Shown: positions 7,783 to 17,425, numbered from the stretch's first letter. The stretch: 64,000 bases of DNA from Bacteroidales bacterium (GCA_015061185.1 SUWZ01000002.1:1-64000); one strand, 5' to 3'. Program-made: numbers and translations. The notes: generated from the letters alone by a model not told the origin.

Positions 7783-10700
7783 ATGAGTAATCTATTTTTT
7801 AAGAGTGGGAGCGTAAAAAAATCAGTAAAAAGTGGTTTGAATTTAGTCTCTAAACAAGTTTTCAAAGCATTCCTTTTGATGAGTATGATGCTGTTGAGTT
7901 GGAATGGTTGGGGGCAGGGGTATACTGTGATTTATCCGGATGGTAAAACTATGGCTGAGCCGGGGGATGTGGTAACTGTGGTGTTTGATGAGGATATTAG
8001 TGAATTTTATTATTCTAATTCCCCAAGAGAGTCTTGTGTAAAGTCGGGATATGGTTTGGGTATCGGTAATATGGTGTCAGATGGTTGTAAAGAGAACGCC
8101 GTAATAGATTGTGCCGAGGACTATACTAGGGAAGGTTATTCAGTTCTTTCTAATACTTCGGTGTCGTTTAATATCCCGTCTAATTTTAAAGGGTCTTTAT
8201 ACGAATTGCATTACGGATTAAAAGAACACTCTTTTTTTAGTTTTTTTATTTGTTATAGAGAAAAAAAATTCACTTATAAAGGTTATGTTCCCATTCACGT
8301 AAAAACTGATAGTGAAACATTGGTTTTGAGGACAACAAGTGCTTGCTTTTGTCCTGGAGAGCGATGTTCATTTACAGTAGAAAATAATATATATGGGAAT
8401 TTATTGTGGTTTTATTCTGATTATAATGGAGATAATAAAAGCGAAATATCGGCATCGAATGTTACATATTCAGATGGTGTGTACTACGTTGAATTACCCG
8501 ATAATATTAAAACAAATGTTGTGATATCTTGCAAGGGTGATGTGCCAGATAGCGAGAATCCTCAAGAGGCTTCTGTTAATATTCCGTTGTGTCAACCGAG
8601 TATATATTCTGACCCTAGTTGTATCAAGTCTGGAAATACTTTATTTGTTGATGTCGTAAATGCTTGTCCTACGATAGAATATCGCATAGGAGGAAAATCA
8701 CTAAAAGGAAAATCGTACTATAGAAATGTTAATCTTGGTGTAGTTGAATGGGGATGGACTGAAAAAAGAAAAACGTATGAATTGAAGGATGAAAATAATA
8801 ATTATATAGATGGTTTTACTATTATTCAATGTGATATAGATTTACTTTGCACTAATACAGTATTAGAGGATGAAGAACTAACAGATTGTTCGGTTCCTTT
8901 GACAGAGATTGGGAAAAAAATGCAAATTGATTTTCTGAATGATGAGAAGAAAAATGATGGAGATTTAGAAATAACTTACACTTATAGATTGAACGATGAA
9001 GAAGAATTTAAATCTTCTGTATACCAAACTATGGAAGTCGGTAATGAATATACAATTCGTGCAACTGTGGTTGTAGATAATGCGAATATTGGATATTGTG
9101 AATCTAATAAGTTTAGGGTGTTTGAAACAGTAAAACCTGAGATTTTAGTAAATGTTGAAGATTCAGTAGATTTGGGCTGTAATCCATCTAAAATAGAGAC
9201 ACCTAAATTTGAAGCTACGGATAATTGTGATGCTGATATATTAAATAAACTTAAAGTTGAAGAAGGTGCAATTAAAGAGGATGGATGTCTGCGCAGCAAG
9301 ACCTGGACAGCGACAGCGACCGATACCTGTGGCAACGAGGCAGACGCAGTGAGTGTTACTTATACTTGGATTGAGGATAAGGAGGCACCGACTATATCAG
9401 GAAAGTTGTCGGATTTGACCGTGGAGGGTTGTGATGCGACAGTCGCACCGAAAGCTTATACAACGATAGCAGGACTTGCTGACGCAGGTTTGACCATCAG
9501 CGACAACTGCAGTGCGGATTTTACCATTAGCTCAAAAGATGTGGAAACCAGTAGCAATTGCTCCATAGTTGTTACTCGTACTTATACGATAGCGGACGCA
9601 TGTGGAAATCCGGCTACAGCGGAGCAGGAGATCACCATCGAGCGCGAGGACTTCACAATGCCTGATAACGAAAGTTCCGTAGTAGCTTGCGAGTCGAAGG
9701 CTACACAGCCATCTGCACCAAAAGTGACCGATAACTGCGGCAACGATTTGACACCAAGCGAGGCAGTAGTAGGAGGCACATATGATGGTTGTGAAGGTAC
9801 AAGGACCTACACCTACACCTACACAGATTGCGAAGGTAATACACACGATTGGGTCTATACTTACACCATCGAGCGCGAGGACTTCACAATGCCTGATAAC
9901 GAAAGTTCCGTAGTAGCTTGCGAGTCGAAGGCTACACAGCCATCTGCACCAAAAGTGACCGATAACTGCGGCAACGATTTGACACCAAGCGAGGCAGTAG
10001 TAGGAGGCACATATGATGGTTGTGAAGGTACAAGGACCTACACCTACACCTACACAGATTGCGAAGGTAATACACACGATTGGGTCTATACTTACACCAT
10101 CGAGCGCGAGGACTTCACAATGCCTGATAACGAAGGCAAAACGATTGCATGTTCAAGCGAGTTGGCAGATCCAAGTTTACCAGAGGTAAAAGACAATTGC
10201 GGAAATATATTGACTCCAATTGCAGTAAAAATCAGCGATACACCGTCATGCGAAGGCGATGTAACTTATACCTATACTTACACGGATTGCGAAGGTAATT
10301 CACACGATTGGAAGTTTGTTTACACGATAGCCAAGCCGACAATGACTTTCTCTGGTACGATAGCAGATGTGGAGGGTGTTGATGCTTGTTACACAGATGA
10401 ACACAAGAATCTGTTATTGACAGCTGAAACTGTTAAGTCGATGTATACATCTTCATGCGGAAAGGATATTACCGTAGATATTTCTGACACCAAGGAAAGT
10501 GATAGCGATTGTGGATGGAAGATTACTCGTACATATTCTATATCAGATGGCGGTTGTAACACTGATACCAAGACACAGACCATCAGTGGTAGCGACCAGA
10601 CTGCCCCAGTAATCACCACATTAGCACAAAATGCTGATTTTGGAAATAATCCGGATATTATAACTCCGATATTTGAAGTGTCAGATAATTGTGATAATAG

Positions 10701-13700
10701 TGTAGAAGTGAAAGTTACTACCAAGGGAGTAGAGGGAGAGTCTTGTAACAAGTCTCAAACATGGACCGCGACAGCGACTGATGTATGTGGCAACGAGGCT
10801 GACCCAGTGGTCATCACCTATACGTGGGTAGAGGATACCGAAGCTCCAATAATTACAAATCTTACAAAGGAAGTAGCAGCAAATGTATCTGCATGTGAAT
10901 TTTCTATTCCTAATTTAGAGGAGATAGTTCGTGCTAAAGCTTCTGATAATTGTTCTGAAGATTTGATAATAACGCAAACTCCTGAAGTGGGAAATGTGAT
11001 CATAACTTCAACAAATGCTACTATTGAGGTGAAAGATAATTGTGGAAATACATCTGTCGTAGAGATGTTGGTAACAGTTCCTTCTCCTCTTCAACTTTCT
11101 ATCCTTTCATCAGAAAGTTATTGCAAGGGTGACGCAGACGGTGTAATTGAGGCTCAAGTTGAAGGTGGTGTTGCTCCGTATGGTTTAACGGTCAATGGAG
11201 AGATTGTAGATGTTACTATTGGTGAAGTAGGAGAGTTCGTTGTTACCGGATTGAGTGATAATAGCTATGAACTTGTAGTGAAAGATGCGAATGGTTGTAT
11301 ATCTTCAGCTGTAACAGTAGTGAAAGAACTTGAAAATGTAATCGAAATAACTGCAAAATCTGATTCTAAGATTTATGACGGAGAACCTCTTGTATTTGGT
11401 GCTGATGATTATGTTATTAAGGGAGATTTGTTAGAGGGTGATGAAATTGTTGTTACAGTGGAACCTGCTTCAATTAAGAATGTTGGTTCTATTGAGACTT
11501 CAATTGCTGACGTGAAGATTTTGAGAGGAGATTTGGATGTTACTTGTTATTATGGTGTTGAAATGGTTCATGGTTCTTTGACAATCCTTGCTCCTTCAAA
11601 AGTTCAAGTTACCATCACCGAGCATGGAGCTGTTAAGACATACAATAACGAGGAGTATGTTGTAACAGGTTATGACTTTGCAACAAGCAATGATTTATAT
11701 ACGTTGTCAGACTTTAAGTTCCACGGTGATTCAGTGGTTTCAGGAATGAATGTCGGAAATTACGTGATGGGCTTGAAGGCAGAGGACTTCGAGAACCTCA
11801 ACAAGAACTTTGAAGTAGAGTTTAAGATTGTAAACGATAGTTTGGTAATTAATCCTCTTGATGTTTTGGTAGAGATTTCCGGAAATAGTTTGGAAGTACC
11901 ATACGACAAGAATGAGCATGAAGTTAGCGGTTACCAATGGATCGCCAACAGTGATTTGTACAAGCAAGAAGACTTTGAGTTTGTCGGAGATTCAGCGTTG
12001 GCAGAAACCAATGTAGGAGTTTACGAGATGGGCTTGGAATCAGGCGAATTTACCAACTTGGACAACAACTTTAAAGTGTTGTTCAGTGTAGTAAAAGATG
12101 GAAGTTTGACAATTCTTGCTCCTTCAAAAGTTCAAGTCACCATTACCGAGCATGGCTCAGTTGAGACTTACAACAACGAGGAGTATGTTGTAACAGGTTA
12201 TGACTTTGCTACAAGCAATGATTTATATACGTTGTCAGACTTTAAGTTCCTTGGCGATTCAGTGGTTTCAGGAACGAATGTCGGAAGTTACCCGATGGAT
12301 TTGAAACCTGAAGACTTCGAGAATATCAACGAGAACTTTGAAGTTGAGTTTAAGATTGTAAACGGTAGTTTGGTAATTAATCCTCTTGATGTATTGGTAG
12401 AGATTACCGGAAATAGTTCTACAGAAGTTTATAATGGCAATCAACATACGTTGTCTGGTTATACTTGGAGAGCAAATAGTAATCTCTATACTGAAGAAGA
12501 CTTTACGTTTGGCGGAGATTCAGTTGCTACAGGAACAATTGTCGGAAAATATGCAATGGGCTTGTTGGCAGGAGAATTCATCAATATCAATAAGAACTTT
12601 AACGTAAACTTCAGTCTTGTTGAAGATGGTGAATTGATAATCTCTCAATTGGATGTAATCGTAACTATTGCCGGAGCAACCAAAGAGACCCATTATACAG
12701 GTTCTTCTCAAAGTATCTCCGGTTATACATGGAGTTCTAATACATCGACTTATACAGAGTCAGACTTTACCTTCTCCGGTAATTCGTTGGCATACGGTAT
12801 CAATGTGGGAACCTATCCGATGAACTTGTCGGCAGATCAATTTACTAACATCAACAAAAACTTCGGAAAGGTAACCTTCGTAATTGAAGACGGAGGCATA
12901 ACAATTACCCCAATGGTAGATGAAGTGGTAGTGCGTATTGCAGGACATCATGAAGAGGTTCTTTATGATGGTAAGGAACATACATTAACAGGGTATAGCT
13001 TATTTACTAATCATAATCTGCTTACTCAAGATGATATTGAATTCTCAGGAGAAGAGATGGCTAAGGCTGTTAATGCAGGAACCTATCATTTAGGTCTTTC
13101 TGTGGATCAGTTTAAGAATACGAATAAGAACTTTGCGAATGTGAAATTTGAAGTGTCAGATGGAACGTTGATTATCAATAAGCGTCATGTCTTATTGGAG
13201 AGCGAAAGCAAAACCCAGGTTTACAACGGCGAACTCTTTACTCATAAAGTGGTTAATGAGTTGAGGGATGGATTTGCTGAAGGCGAGGGGGCAACCTATG
13301 AGTTCTATGCAGAGTTGCTTTATGCAGGAGAAGAGACAAATGAGTTCTCCTATACTTTGAATGAAGGAACGTTGGCAGAGAATTATATCATCGAAGAGAA
13401 ATATGGAACATTGACATTGACTCCGGTTCGTAAGGTGATAGATATTATTGCTAATTCGGCTGAAAAGTATCACGATAGAAAACCATTGTCGGATCCGGGT
13501 TACACCTATACCGAAGGAGTGTTGATAGAAGGTGATACATTGATAGTGGAGATTGAAGGTGTAATTACAGAAGTGGGTGTTACCAAAAATGAGATTGTTT
13601 CGTACCGAGTTATGAGAGGCGATATCGATGTAACTGATAACTATACATTCGGAACAATTAAGAATGGTAGCCTTCGAGTATTGCATGCAAATCATCCTAC

Positions 13701-13908
13701 TGTGGTATTTGTTAGAGATGGTAAGATTATTGTTCACGAGGCATTTGAATTTGTTTATGTCTATGATGTATTGAGCAGACGTGTTTATCTTGATGGGGAA
13801 GCCGGTGTCTTTATTGAAGAGTATGGAGAGTTAGATGTACCATGTACAGGTGCATACGTGGTGGTGATTGGTGAAGAAAGTTATAAAGTTGTAGTTCATA
13901 AAAAATAA
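7783..13908 (+). CDS. Giant repeat-rich surface protein (HYR-like, SprB-like and MBG-like repeats; T9SS-like sorting domain)
   Basis: 2041 residues. A long N-terminal signal region has a hydrophobic core near residues 26-45 (KAFLLMSMMLLSWNG). Residues ~450-1100 hold HYR-like Ig modules with repeated TWTATATD.CGNEAD and DNCG blocks. Near 1105-1185 is a SprB-like repeat (SYCKGDADGVIEAQVEGG). From ~1186 to ~1840 come tandem MBG-type modules (YNNEEYVVTGY, SDLYTLSDF, NVGTYPM, NINKNF). The C-terminus (VYVYDVLSRRVYLDG...GAYVVVIGEESYKVVV) looks like a T9SS sorting domain. It is a probable adhesin or surface filament. The coding DNA between about 9300 and 10600 is richer in GC and contains an exact 231-bp duplication. 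A TtcA-like gene follows after 11 bases. Confidence 0.85.
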   Translation: MSNLFFKSGSVKKSVKSGLNLVSKQVFKAFLLMSMMLLSWNGWGQGYTVIYPDGKTMAEPGDVVTVVFDEDISEFYYSNSPRESCVKSGYGLGIGNMVSDGCKENAVIDCAEDYTREGYSVLSNTSVSFNIPSNFKGSLYELHYGLKEHSFFSFFICYREKKFTYKGYVPIHVKTDSETLVLRTTSACFCPGERCSFTVENNIYGNLLWFYSDYNGDNKSEISASNVTYSDGVYYVELPDNIKTNVVISCKGDVPDSENPQEASVNIPLCQPSIYSDPSCIKSGNTLFVDVVNACPTIEYRIGGKSLKGKSYYRNVNLGVVEWGWTEKRKTYELKDENNNYIDGFTIIQCDIDLLCTNTVLEDEELTDCSVPLTEIGKKMQIDFLNDEKKNDGDLEITYTYRLNDEEEFKSSVYQTMEVGNEYTIRATVVVDNANIGYCESNKFRVFETVKPEILVNVEDSVDLGCNPSKIETPKFEATDNCDADILNKLKVEEGAIKEDGCLRSKTWTATATDTCGNEADAVSVTYTWIEDKEAPTISGKLSDLTVEGCDATVAPKAYTTIAGLADAGLTISDNCSADFTISSKDVETSSNCSIVVTRTYTIADACGNPATAEQEITIEREDFTMPDNESSVVACESKATQPSAPKVTDNCGNDLTPSEAVVGGTYDGCEGTRTYTYTYTDCEGNTHDWVYTYTIEREDFTMPDNESSVVACESKATQPSAPKVTDNCGNDLTPSEAVVGGTYDGCEGTRTYTYTYTDCEGNTHDWVYTYTIEREDFTMPDNEGKTIACSSELADPSLPEVKDNCGNILTPIAVKISDTPSCEGDVTYTYTYTDCEGNSHDWKFVYTIAKPTMTFSGTIADVEGVDACYTDEHKNLLLTAETVKSMYTSSCGKDITVDISDTKESDSDCGWKITRTYSISDGGCNTDTKTQTISGSDQTAPVITTLAQNADFGNNPDIITPIFEVSDNCDNSVEVKVTTKGVEGESCNKSQTWTATATDVCGNEADPVVITYTWVEDTEAPIITNLTKEVAANVSACEFSIPNLEEIVRAKASDNCSEDLIITQTPEVGNVIITSTNATIEVKDNCGNTSVVEMLVTVPSPLQLSILSSESYCKGDADGVIEAQVEGGVAPYGLTVNGEIVDVTIGEVGEFVVTGLSDNSYELVVKDANGCISSAVTVVKELENVIEITAKSDSKIYDGEPLVFGADDYVIKGDLLEGDEIVVTVEPASIKNVGSIETSIADVKILRGDLDVTCYYGVEMVHGSLTILAPSKVQVTITEHGAVKTYNNEEYVVTGYDFATSNDLYTLSDFKFHGDSVVSGMNVGNYVMGLKAEDFENLNKNFEVEFKIVNDSLVINPLDVLVEISGNSLEVPYDKNEHEVSGYQWIANSDLYKQEDFEFVGDSALAETNVGVYEMGLESGEFTNLDNNFKVLFSVVKDGSLTILAPSKVQVTITEHGSVETYNNEEYVVTGYDFATSNDLYTLSDFKFLGDSVVSGTNVGSYPMDLKPEDFENINENFEVEFKIVNGSLVINPLDVLVEITGNSSTEVYNGNQHTLSGYTWRANSNLYTEEDFTFGGDSVATGTIVGKYAMGLLAGEFININKNFNVNFSLVEDGELIISQLDVIVTIAGATKETHYTGSSQSISGYTWSSNTSTYTESDFTFSGNSLAYGINVGTYPMNLSADQFTNINKNFGKVTFVIEDGGITITPMVDEVVVRIAGHHEEVLYDGKEHTLTGYSLFTNHNLLTQDDIEFSGEEMAKAVNAGTYHLGLSVDQFKNTNKNFANVKFEVSDGTLIINKRHVLLESESKTQVYNGELFTHKVVNELRDGFAEGEGATYEFYAELLYAGEETNEFSYTLNEGTLAENYIIEEKYGTLTLTPVRKVIDIIANSAEKYHDRKPLSDPGYTYTEGVLIEGDTLIVEIEGVITEVGVTKNEIVSYRVMRGDIDVTDNYTFGTIKNGSLRVLHANHPTVVFVRDGKIIVHEAFEFVYVYDVLSRRVYLDGEAGVFIEEYGELDVPCTGAYVVVIGEESYKVVVHKK
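9640..10101 (+). repeat. Two identical 231-bp (77-codon) tandem copies inside the giant gene
   Basis: Copy 1 is 9640-9870 and copy 2 is 9871-10101; I see no difference between them by eye. A third, diverged copy begins at 10102 and matches for about 33 bases (EREDFTMPDNE) before drifting. The length is a multiple of three, so copy number can change without breaking the frame. The identity implies recent duplication or gene conversion. Confidence 0.9.
11581..12636 (+). repeat. 528-bp (176-codon) tandem duplication of an MBG-module pair
   Basis: Starting at ACAATCCTTGCTCC (11581) and ACAATTCTTGCTCC (12109), the gene repeats a unit of two MBG-like modules. The first module (VQVTITEHG, then YDFATSNDLYTLSDF) is nearly identical in both copies; the second (VLVEI.GNS) has diverged. 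Two further single modules follow. This shows amplification by pairs rather than single modules. Confidence 0.8.
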
Positions 13909-13919
13909 GCTTCCTATTG

Positions 13920-14663
13920 ATGAAAGAAAATCAATTGTTTCTTGATAAGGTATTCCGTAAGTTTCGAAAGACAATCGAAACTTACGGTTTGCTTTCTGAT
14001 GGCGACCGGATTTTAGTTGGTCTGTCTGGAGGAAAAGATTCTCTTGCTTTGTTGGAAATGTTGGGTCGAAAAAAACAGAGCCCTAACCCGCCTTTCTCCT
14101 TGGTTGCTCTACATGTGTCGATGGAGAATATCCCTTATAAAGCCGATGTTGATTACCTAAAACAGTTTGCAGAGAAGTGTGGGGCTGAGTTTGTTCATGT
14201 TACTACATCTTTTGACCCTTCTACAGATAAAAGAAAATCACCCTGTTTTTTGTGTTCTTGGAACAGACGTAAGATGTTGTTCTCTGTAGCAAAAGAGATG
14301 AATTGCAATAAAATTGCTTTGGGACATCACTTGGATGATGTTTTGCAAACACTCATGATGAATTTAACTTTTCAAGGGTCGTTTGGTACAATGCCTCCTT
14401 TGCTAAAAATGAATAAGTTTGATATGACCATCATTCGTCCTATGTCGCAAATTGAAGAGAAGGATATTCAGATGATGGCCACATTGCAAAACTATCAAAA
14501 GCAAGAGAAGAACTGTCCGTACGAAGAGGATTCTCATCGTTCTGATATGAAGGAATTGTTATGTAGAATGAAGGAGATGAATCCTAATGCCGCCAATAGT
14601 ATGTGGAATGCAATGAGTAATATCCAAGATGAGTACCTCCCTAAGAAAATTTTGGAGGAATAG
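13920..14663 (+). CDS. ttcA: TtcA-like PP-loop ATPase (tRNA 2-thiocytidine biosynthesis family)
   Basis: 247 residues from the ATG at 13920 (a TTG three bases earlier is less likely). The PP-loop SGGKDS at residues ~36-41 binds ATP, LGHHLDDV is the second conserved block, and CFLC at ~102-105 is the Cys pair that in TtcA helps bind a 4Fe-4S cluster; a further Cys occurs at CPYEEDS near 199. TtcA proteins thiolate C32 of certain tRNAs. The gene begins 11 bases after the giant surface protein stops, yet the functions are unrelated, so the pairing may be only read-through. The same fold is used by TilS, but the Cys pair and the short length favour TtcA. Confidence 0.8.
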   Translation: MKENQLFLDKVFRKFRKTIETYGLLSDGDRILVGLSGGKDSLALLEMLGRKKQSPNPPFSLVALHVSMENIPYKADVDYLKQFAEKCGAEFVHVTTSFDPSTDKRKSPCFLCSWNRRKMLFSVAKEMNCNKIALGHHLDDVLQTLMMNLTFQGSFGTMPPLLKMNKFDMTIIRPMSQIEEKDIQMMATLQNYQKQEKNCPYEEDSHRSDMKELLCRMKEMNPNAANSMWNAMSNIQDEYLPKKILEE

Positions 14664-14731
14664 TTTTTTTTATGAATACAGAGTATCCAAAACGGAATTT
14701 ATGATTTTAAAATATTAAATTGTAATTATAT

Positions 14732-14832
14732 AAGGTGGGTTCTATAAATTCATTTCGAGTAAAGTACCGAAAAGTTTATCAACCTAAATTTTACTTTTTA
14801 AATTTTAAATGGTGAATTTATAAAACTCATCT
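14732..14832. repeat. MITE-like palindromic element (short, internally deleted copy)
   Basis: It begins AAGGTGGGTTCTATAAATTC and ends GGTGAATTTATAAAACTCATC, so its ends are inverted repeats of about 20 bases. It matches the reverse complement of the longer element at 58481-58682 at both ends and in a middle block (GTACCGAAAAGTTTATCAA), but lacks the central ~100 bases of that copy. Confidence 0.7.
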
Positions 14833-14842
14833 GAAGATTATT

Positions 14843-14850
14843 TATCTTTG
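14843..14850 (+). promoter_or_regulatory. -7 box for the DUF4197 lipoprotein gene
   Basis: TATCTTTG matches the Bacteroidota -7 box and lies 49 bases before the ATG at 14900. It sits directly after the palindromic element, so the insertion lies immediately upstream of, or within, the promoter region. Confidence 0.55.
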
Positions 14851-14899
14851 TATTGTTGTTAAATTATTTTAATTGATTGAACTATTAAATTTTATACAA

Positions 14900-15742
14900 A
14901 TGAAAAAAATGAGATTATTTTATGCAGTTGCAATGGCTCTTTTTACTCTTACATTCTCATCTTGTGATGAAGATGCTTTGCAATCATTGACAGGAGGTGG
15001 TGATGATACAGTTGCAGCATTAAAGGAGGCATTGACAATTGGTGCTCAAGTAGCGTCAAATAAATTGGGTGCAGAAAATGGGTATTTAAATGATGAGAAA
15101 GTTCGCATTGCAATGCCGGAAGAGTTACAAACAATGTTAGAGTTGGCAAATACTGATGCAGGGAAAACATTTTTGTCAGCTGTTGGTGCTGATGCTTTTA
15201 TCGGTAAAACTTTGGATACGTTGATTAATAGAGCGGCAGAACAAGCTGCTCCTGAAGCAGCAGGCATTTTTGCAGATGCTATAACAAGTATGACAGTCCA
15301 AGATGGAGAAGCTATTCTTTTTGGAGCTGATAATGCTGCAACTCAATATTTGCATGATAAAACTTATAGTGGTTTGCAAACCTCTTTTGGGAAAGTCGTA
15401 ACCGGAACTTTTGATCAAGTCTCTGTTAGCGGTCATACTTTGAATGAAGCATGGAGTGGTTTTACAACTTACTATAACAAAGTGGCTGATTTTAAAAGTA
15501 CTACCGGAGGAACATTAGCTATGGCTGCATTGAAAATTGGATTGAATAAAGCAGGAAAATCTGATTTGTATGATAAAATTAATGGTATTCAGCATGTTAA
15601 TACAAATTTAGGTGAGTATGTAACTGGTCGTGCTTTGGATGGATTGTTTACCAAAGTTGCTGACAAAGAGTTGGAAATTCGTACTGATGTGGCAGCTCGT
15701 ACCTCTTCTCTGTTGCAAAAAGTATTTGGTCGTCTTGATTAG
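14900..15742 (+). CDS. DUF4197 family lipoprotein
   Basis: 280 residues from the ATG at 14900; an in-frame TTG at 14873 would add nine residues ahead of the signal peptide and is unlikely. The signal peptide ends in a lipobox (LTFSSC), so the mature protein is a lipid-anchored periplasmic protein. The body (ALKEALTIGAQVASNKLG, MPEELQTMLELA, INRAAEQAAPEAAGIF, YDKINGIQ, ALDGLFTKVADKE) follows the DUF4197 pattern closely. The function of this family is not established. It stands alone between the TtcA-like gene and tRNA-Asp and has its own promoter. Confidence 0.85.
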   Translation: MKKMRLFYAVAMALFTLTFSSCDEDALQSLTGGGDDTVAALKEALTIGAQVASNKLGAENGYLNDEKVRIAMPEELQTMLELANTDAGKTFLSAVGADAFIGKTLDTLINRAAEQAAPEAAGIFADAITSMTVQDGEAILFGADNAATQYLHDKTYSGLQTSFGKVVTGTFDQVSVSGHTLNEAWSGFTTYYNKVADFKSTTGGTLAMAALKIGLNKAGKSDLYDKINGIQHVNTNLGEYVTGRALDGLFTKVADKELEIRTDVAARTSSLLQKVFGRLD

Positions 15743-15911
15743 ATGATTGATTGATTTAATAAGCGATTCCATTGATTTTTTCTGCAAATTAGTGGAATCG
15801 TTTTTTTTGCAAAACCTGATTGTATATTATGTATTTGCGAATTTAGATTCCTCTCTGTTTGGAAAAATGTACATTTTTTTTGAAATGATGCAAAAAAAAA
15901 GTGTTGAAATA

Positions 15912-15942
15912 TTTGTAGAATAAAAAAAATATCGTACATTTG
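15912..15942 (+). promoter_or_regulatory. Promoter of tRNA-Asp
   Basis: TTTG (15912-15915), a 19-base spacer and TACATTTG (15935-15942) form a textbook Bacteroidota promoter about 38 bases before the tRNA. Confidence 0.8.
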
Positions 15943-15979
15943 CAACGCAATTCGGGAGAGAGTTGTTAAAAGAAATTTT

Positions 15980-16053
15980 GGTGCGTTAGTTCAGCTGGTT
16001 AGAATACGTGCCTGTCACGCACGGGGTCAGGGGTTCGAGTCCCCTACGCACCG
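15980..16053 (+). tRNA. tRNA-Asp (anticodon GTC)
   Basis: The acceptor stem GGTGCGT pairs with ACGCACC, with discriminator G at 16053. The anticodon stem is CGTGC/GCACG around the loop CTGTCAC, which puts GTC at 16014-16016 and so reads Asp codons. The T arm is GGGGTTCGAGTCCCC. CCA is not fully encoded (GCA follows). It has its own promoter and terminator. Confidence 0.95.
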
Positions 16054-16054
16054 C

Positions 16055-16085
16055 AAGGTTGAGTCGAAAGATTCAACCTTTTTTT
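16055..16085 (+). terminator. Rho-independent terminator of tRNA-Asp
   Basis: Stem AAGGTTGA/TCAACCTT with a 10-base loop, followed by a run of T, immediately after the tRNA. Confidence 0.9.
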
Positions 16086-16499
16086 ATTGTATTTTTGAAA
16101 GTCTAAAATGTGGGAAGTAATTATGAAGTAGTGAAGGTGACTATCAAATTTATTTTCATACATTTAACTTCTCTTTTAGACGTTTAGAAGTATAAATTTG
16201 TGGTGGAATTAAAGTAGTATAATATTTTTTTAATCGTATTTATCGCTGACTTTTAGTGGTTTAGAATTGTCTCTATTTGAGTATTCTTGCTATGTTTAAT
16301 TTTATACAACGTTTGTAAATTACTTTAACGAAATAATTGACGAAATTAAGTATGCCCTAAATGAATTCCGCCATCGTGTTAGTCTTTATATTTATTTAGG
16401 TTACCGCCATTTGGGGTGAATTGCATTCGCATAGTTTTATAACTTCAGTATCTATTCTTATTGCTTGTGTAATGGTATTTCAACTCAGAAAATGTTATA
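16086..16499. other. Gene-free AT-rich stretch with a decayed repeat copy
   Basis: I see no convincing gene. At about 16405-16440 the words GGGGTGAATTGCATTCGC are a decayed copy of the hairpin found in the two tandem arrays near the left end, without the rest of the unit. The region follows a tRNA and precedes accessory genes, so it is a plausible junction, but I found no direct repeat of the tRNA 3' end within the window. Confidence 0.4.
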
Positions 16500-17030
16500 T
16501 TACAGTTGCTTTATGCAATTTTCGTATGGGATTTTTAGATTATCTTCTTTTAGACATAAAGAGAACCCGTGAAATTCTTGTTTGTAAAATTTCCCGGATT
16601 CTGTGGCAATATATATACAGTCATATTCTTCTGTATTTGGATGTATGTACAACATAATCTCTGAACTTCCTCCCCAATCAATTTTGTCTGTCGTACACCA
16701 ACATCTGACTTTGTTCTTTTCAAATTCGTAATGAATGCTGTTTACTATATAACATAGTGGATAGAATTCTATACCTTGGGGATAGTTTATAAATAGACAA
16801 TTATCCTTTATCTCATATTCAAAATCTATTTTATAACCATTCGACTTTATATTTTCTATGGCTTTTGATACTTGCTCACTGGTAACATTTTCAACAATTA
16901 ACAAATTGTTTTTAACTACTCCATCGCGAGTGTTTACATCACCAATCTTTGGCTGTTGTTTTTCGTTTCTCTTTCTCCAAATCAAAAAAAGTAAAAGTAA
17001 ACTACCGAATATTACTAAGTATTTCATCAT
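16500..17030 (-). CDS. Membrane-anchored hypothetical protein
   Basis: 176 residues. One N-terminal membrane segment (YLVIFGSLLLLFLIWRKR) is followed by a basic stop-transfer and a soluble domain of about 150 residues with mixed strands. No motif known to me is present. Just upstream (17044) lies a half copy of the palindromic element (GTTCTATAAATT). Codon use is AT-rich like its surroundings. It could be an immunity or accessory protein, but that is a guess from the setting only. Confidence 0.55.
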   Translation of the reverse strand: MMKYLVIFGSLLLLFLIWRKRNEKQQPKIGDVNTRDGVVKNNLLIVENVTSEQVSKAIENIKSNGYKIDFEYEIKDNCLFINYPQGIEFYPLCYIVNSIHYEFEKNKVRCWCTTDKIDWGGSSEIMLYIHPNTEEYDCIYIATESGKFYKQEFHGFSLCLKEDNLKIPYENCIKQL

Positions 17031-17220
17031 TTTATATCTGCTTGAAGTTCTATAAATTAATTTTGTATTTCCTTGTAGAGTGAACTTTATTATGGCTACT
17101 GCAAGGTGTTTTTACTATCACAAATATAGGATATTGTTTTTAATAATTTATTACTATTACTTAAATTATTTATGGTGCGGATTGTTGAGTAACAATTTTC
17201 TCTTTTTTATCAAAATCATG

Positions 17221-17331
17221 TTATATGGTATCACCATCGCTGTTCACAACCCATGTGTCAGACGCTGCAGCTCCGAAGCTTGTCAGAACAGAGCAAATAA
17301 CTGCCAATAAAACCTTCTTCATCTTTTCCAT
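17221..17331 (-). CDS. 36-residue exported peptide or surface-protein remnant
   Basis: An ATG at 17331 opens a very clean signal peptide (MEKMKKVLLAVICSVLTSFGAAA) followed by only 13 residues (SDTWVVNSDGDTI) and a stop. An AT-rich region with little else surrounds it. Either it encodes a tiny secreted peptide, or it is the 5' end of a larger surface protein whose body was lost; the nearby BspA-like debris favours the second view. Confidence 0.4.
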   Translation of the reverse strand: MEKMKKVLLAVICSVLTSFGAAASDTWVVNSDGDTI

Positions 17332-17425
17332 TTTAATTTATTTTGCAAATTTAATGTTTTTTTCAAAAAACACGCCCGATTTGAAAACGTGCATTGAATC
17401 CTCTAACTCTGTGCTTATAATTAAA

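Noticed and set aside
9532-10077. 181-codon open frame on the minus strand
   Set aside because: Antisense of the 231-bp repeats in the giant surface-protein gene; it repeats only because the sense strand repeats.
13192-13737. 181-codon open frame on the minus strand
   Set aside because: Lies wholly antisense to the well-supported giant gene and resembles no protein family.
15980-16053. tRNA-Asp as attachment site of the following accessory region
   Set aside because: I found no integrase and no second copy of the tRNA 3' end in the window.
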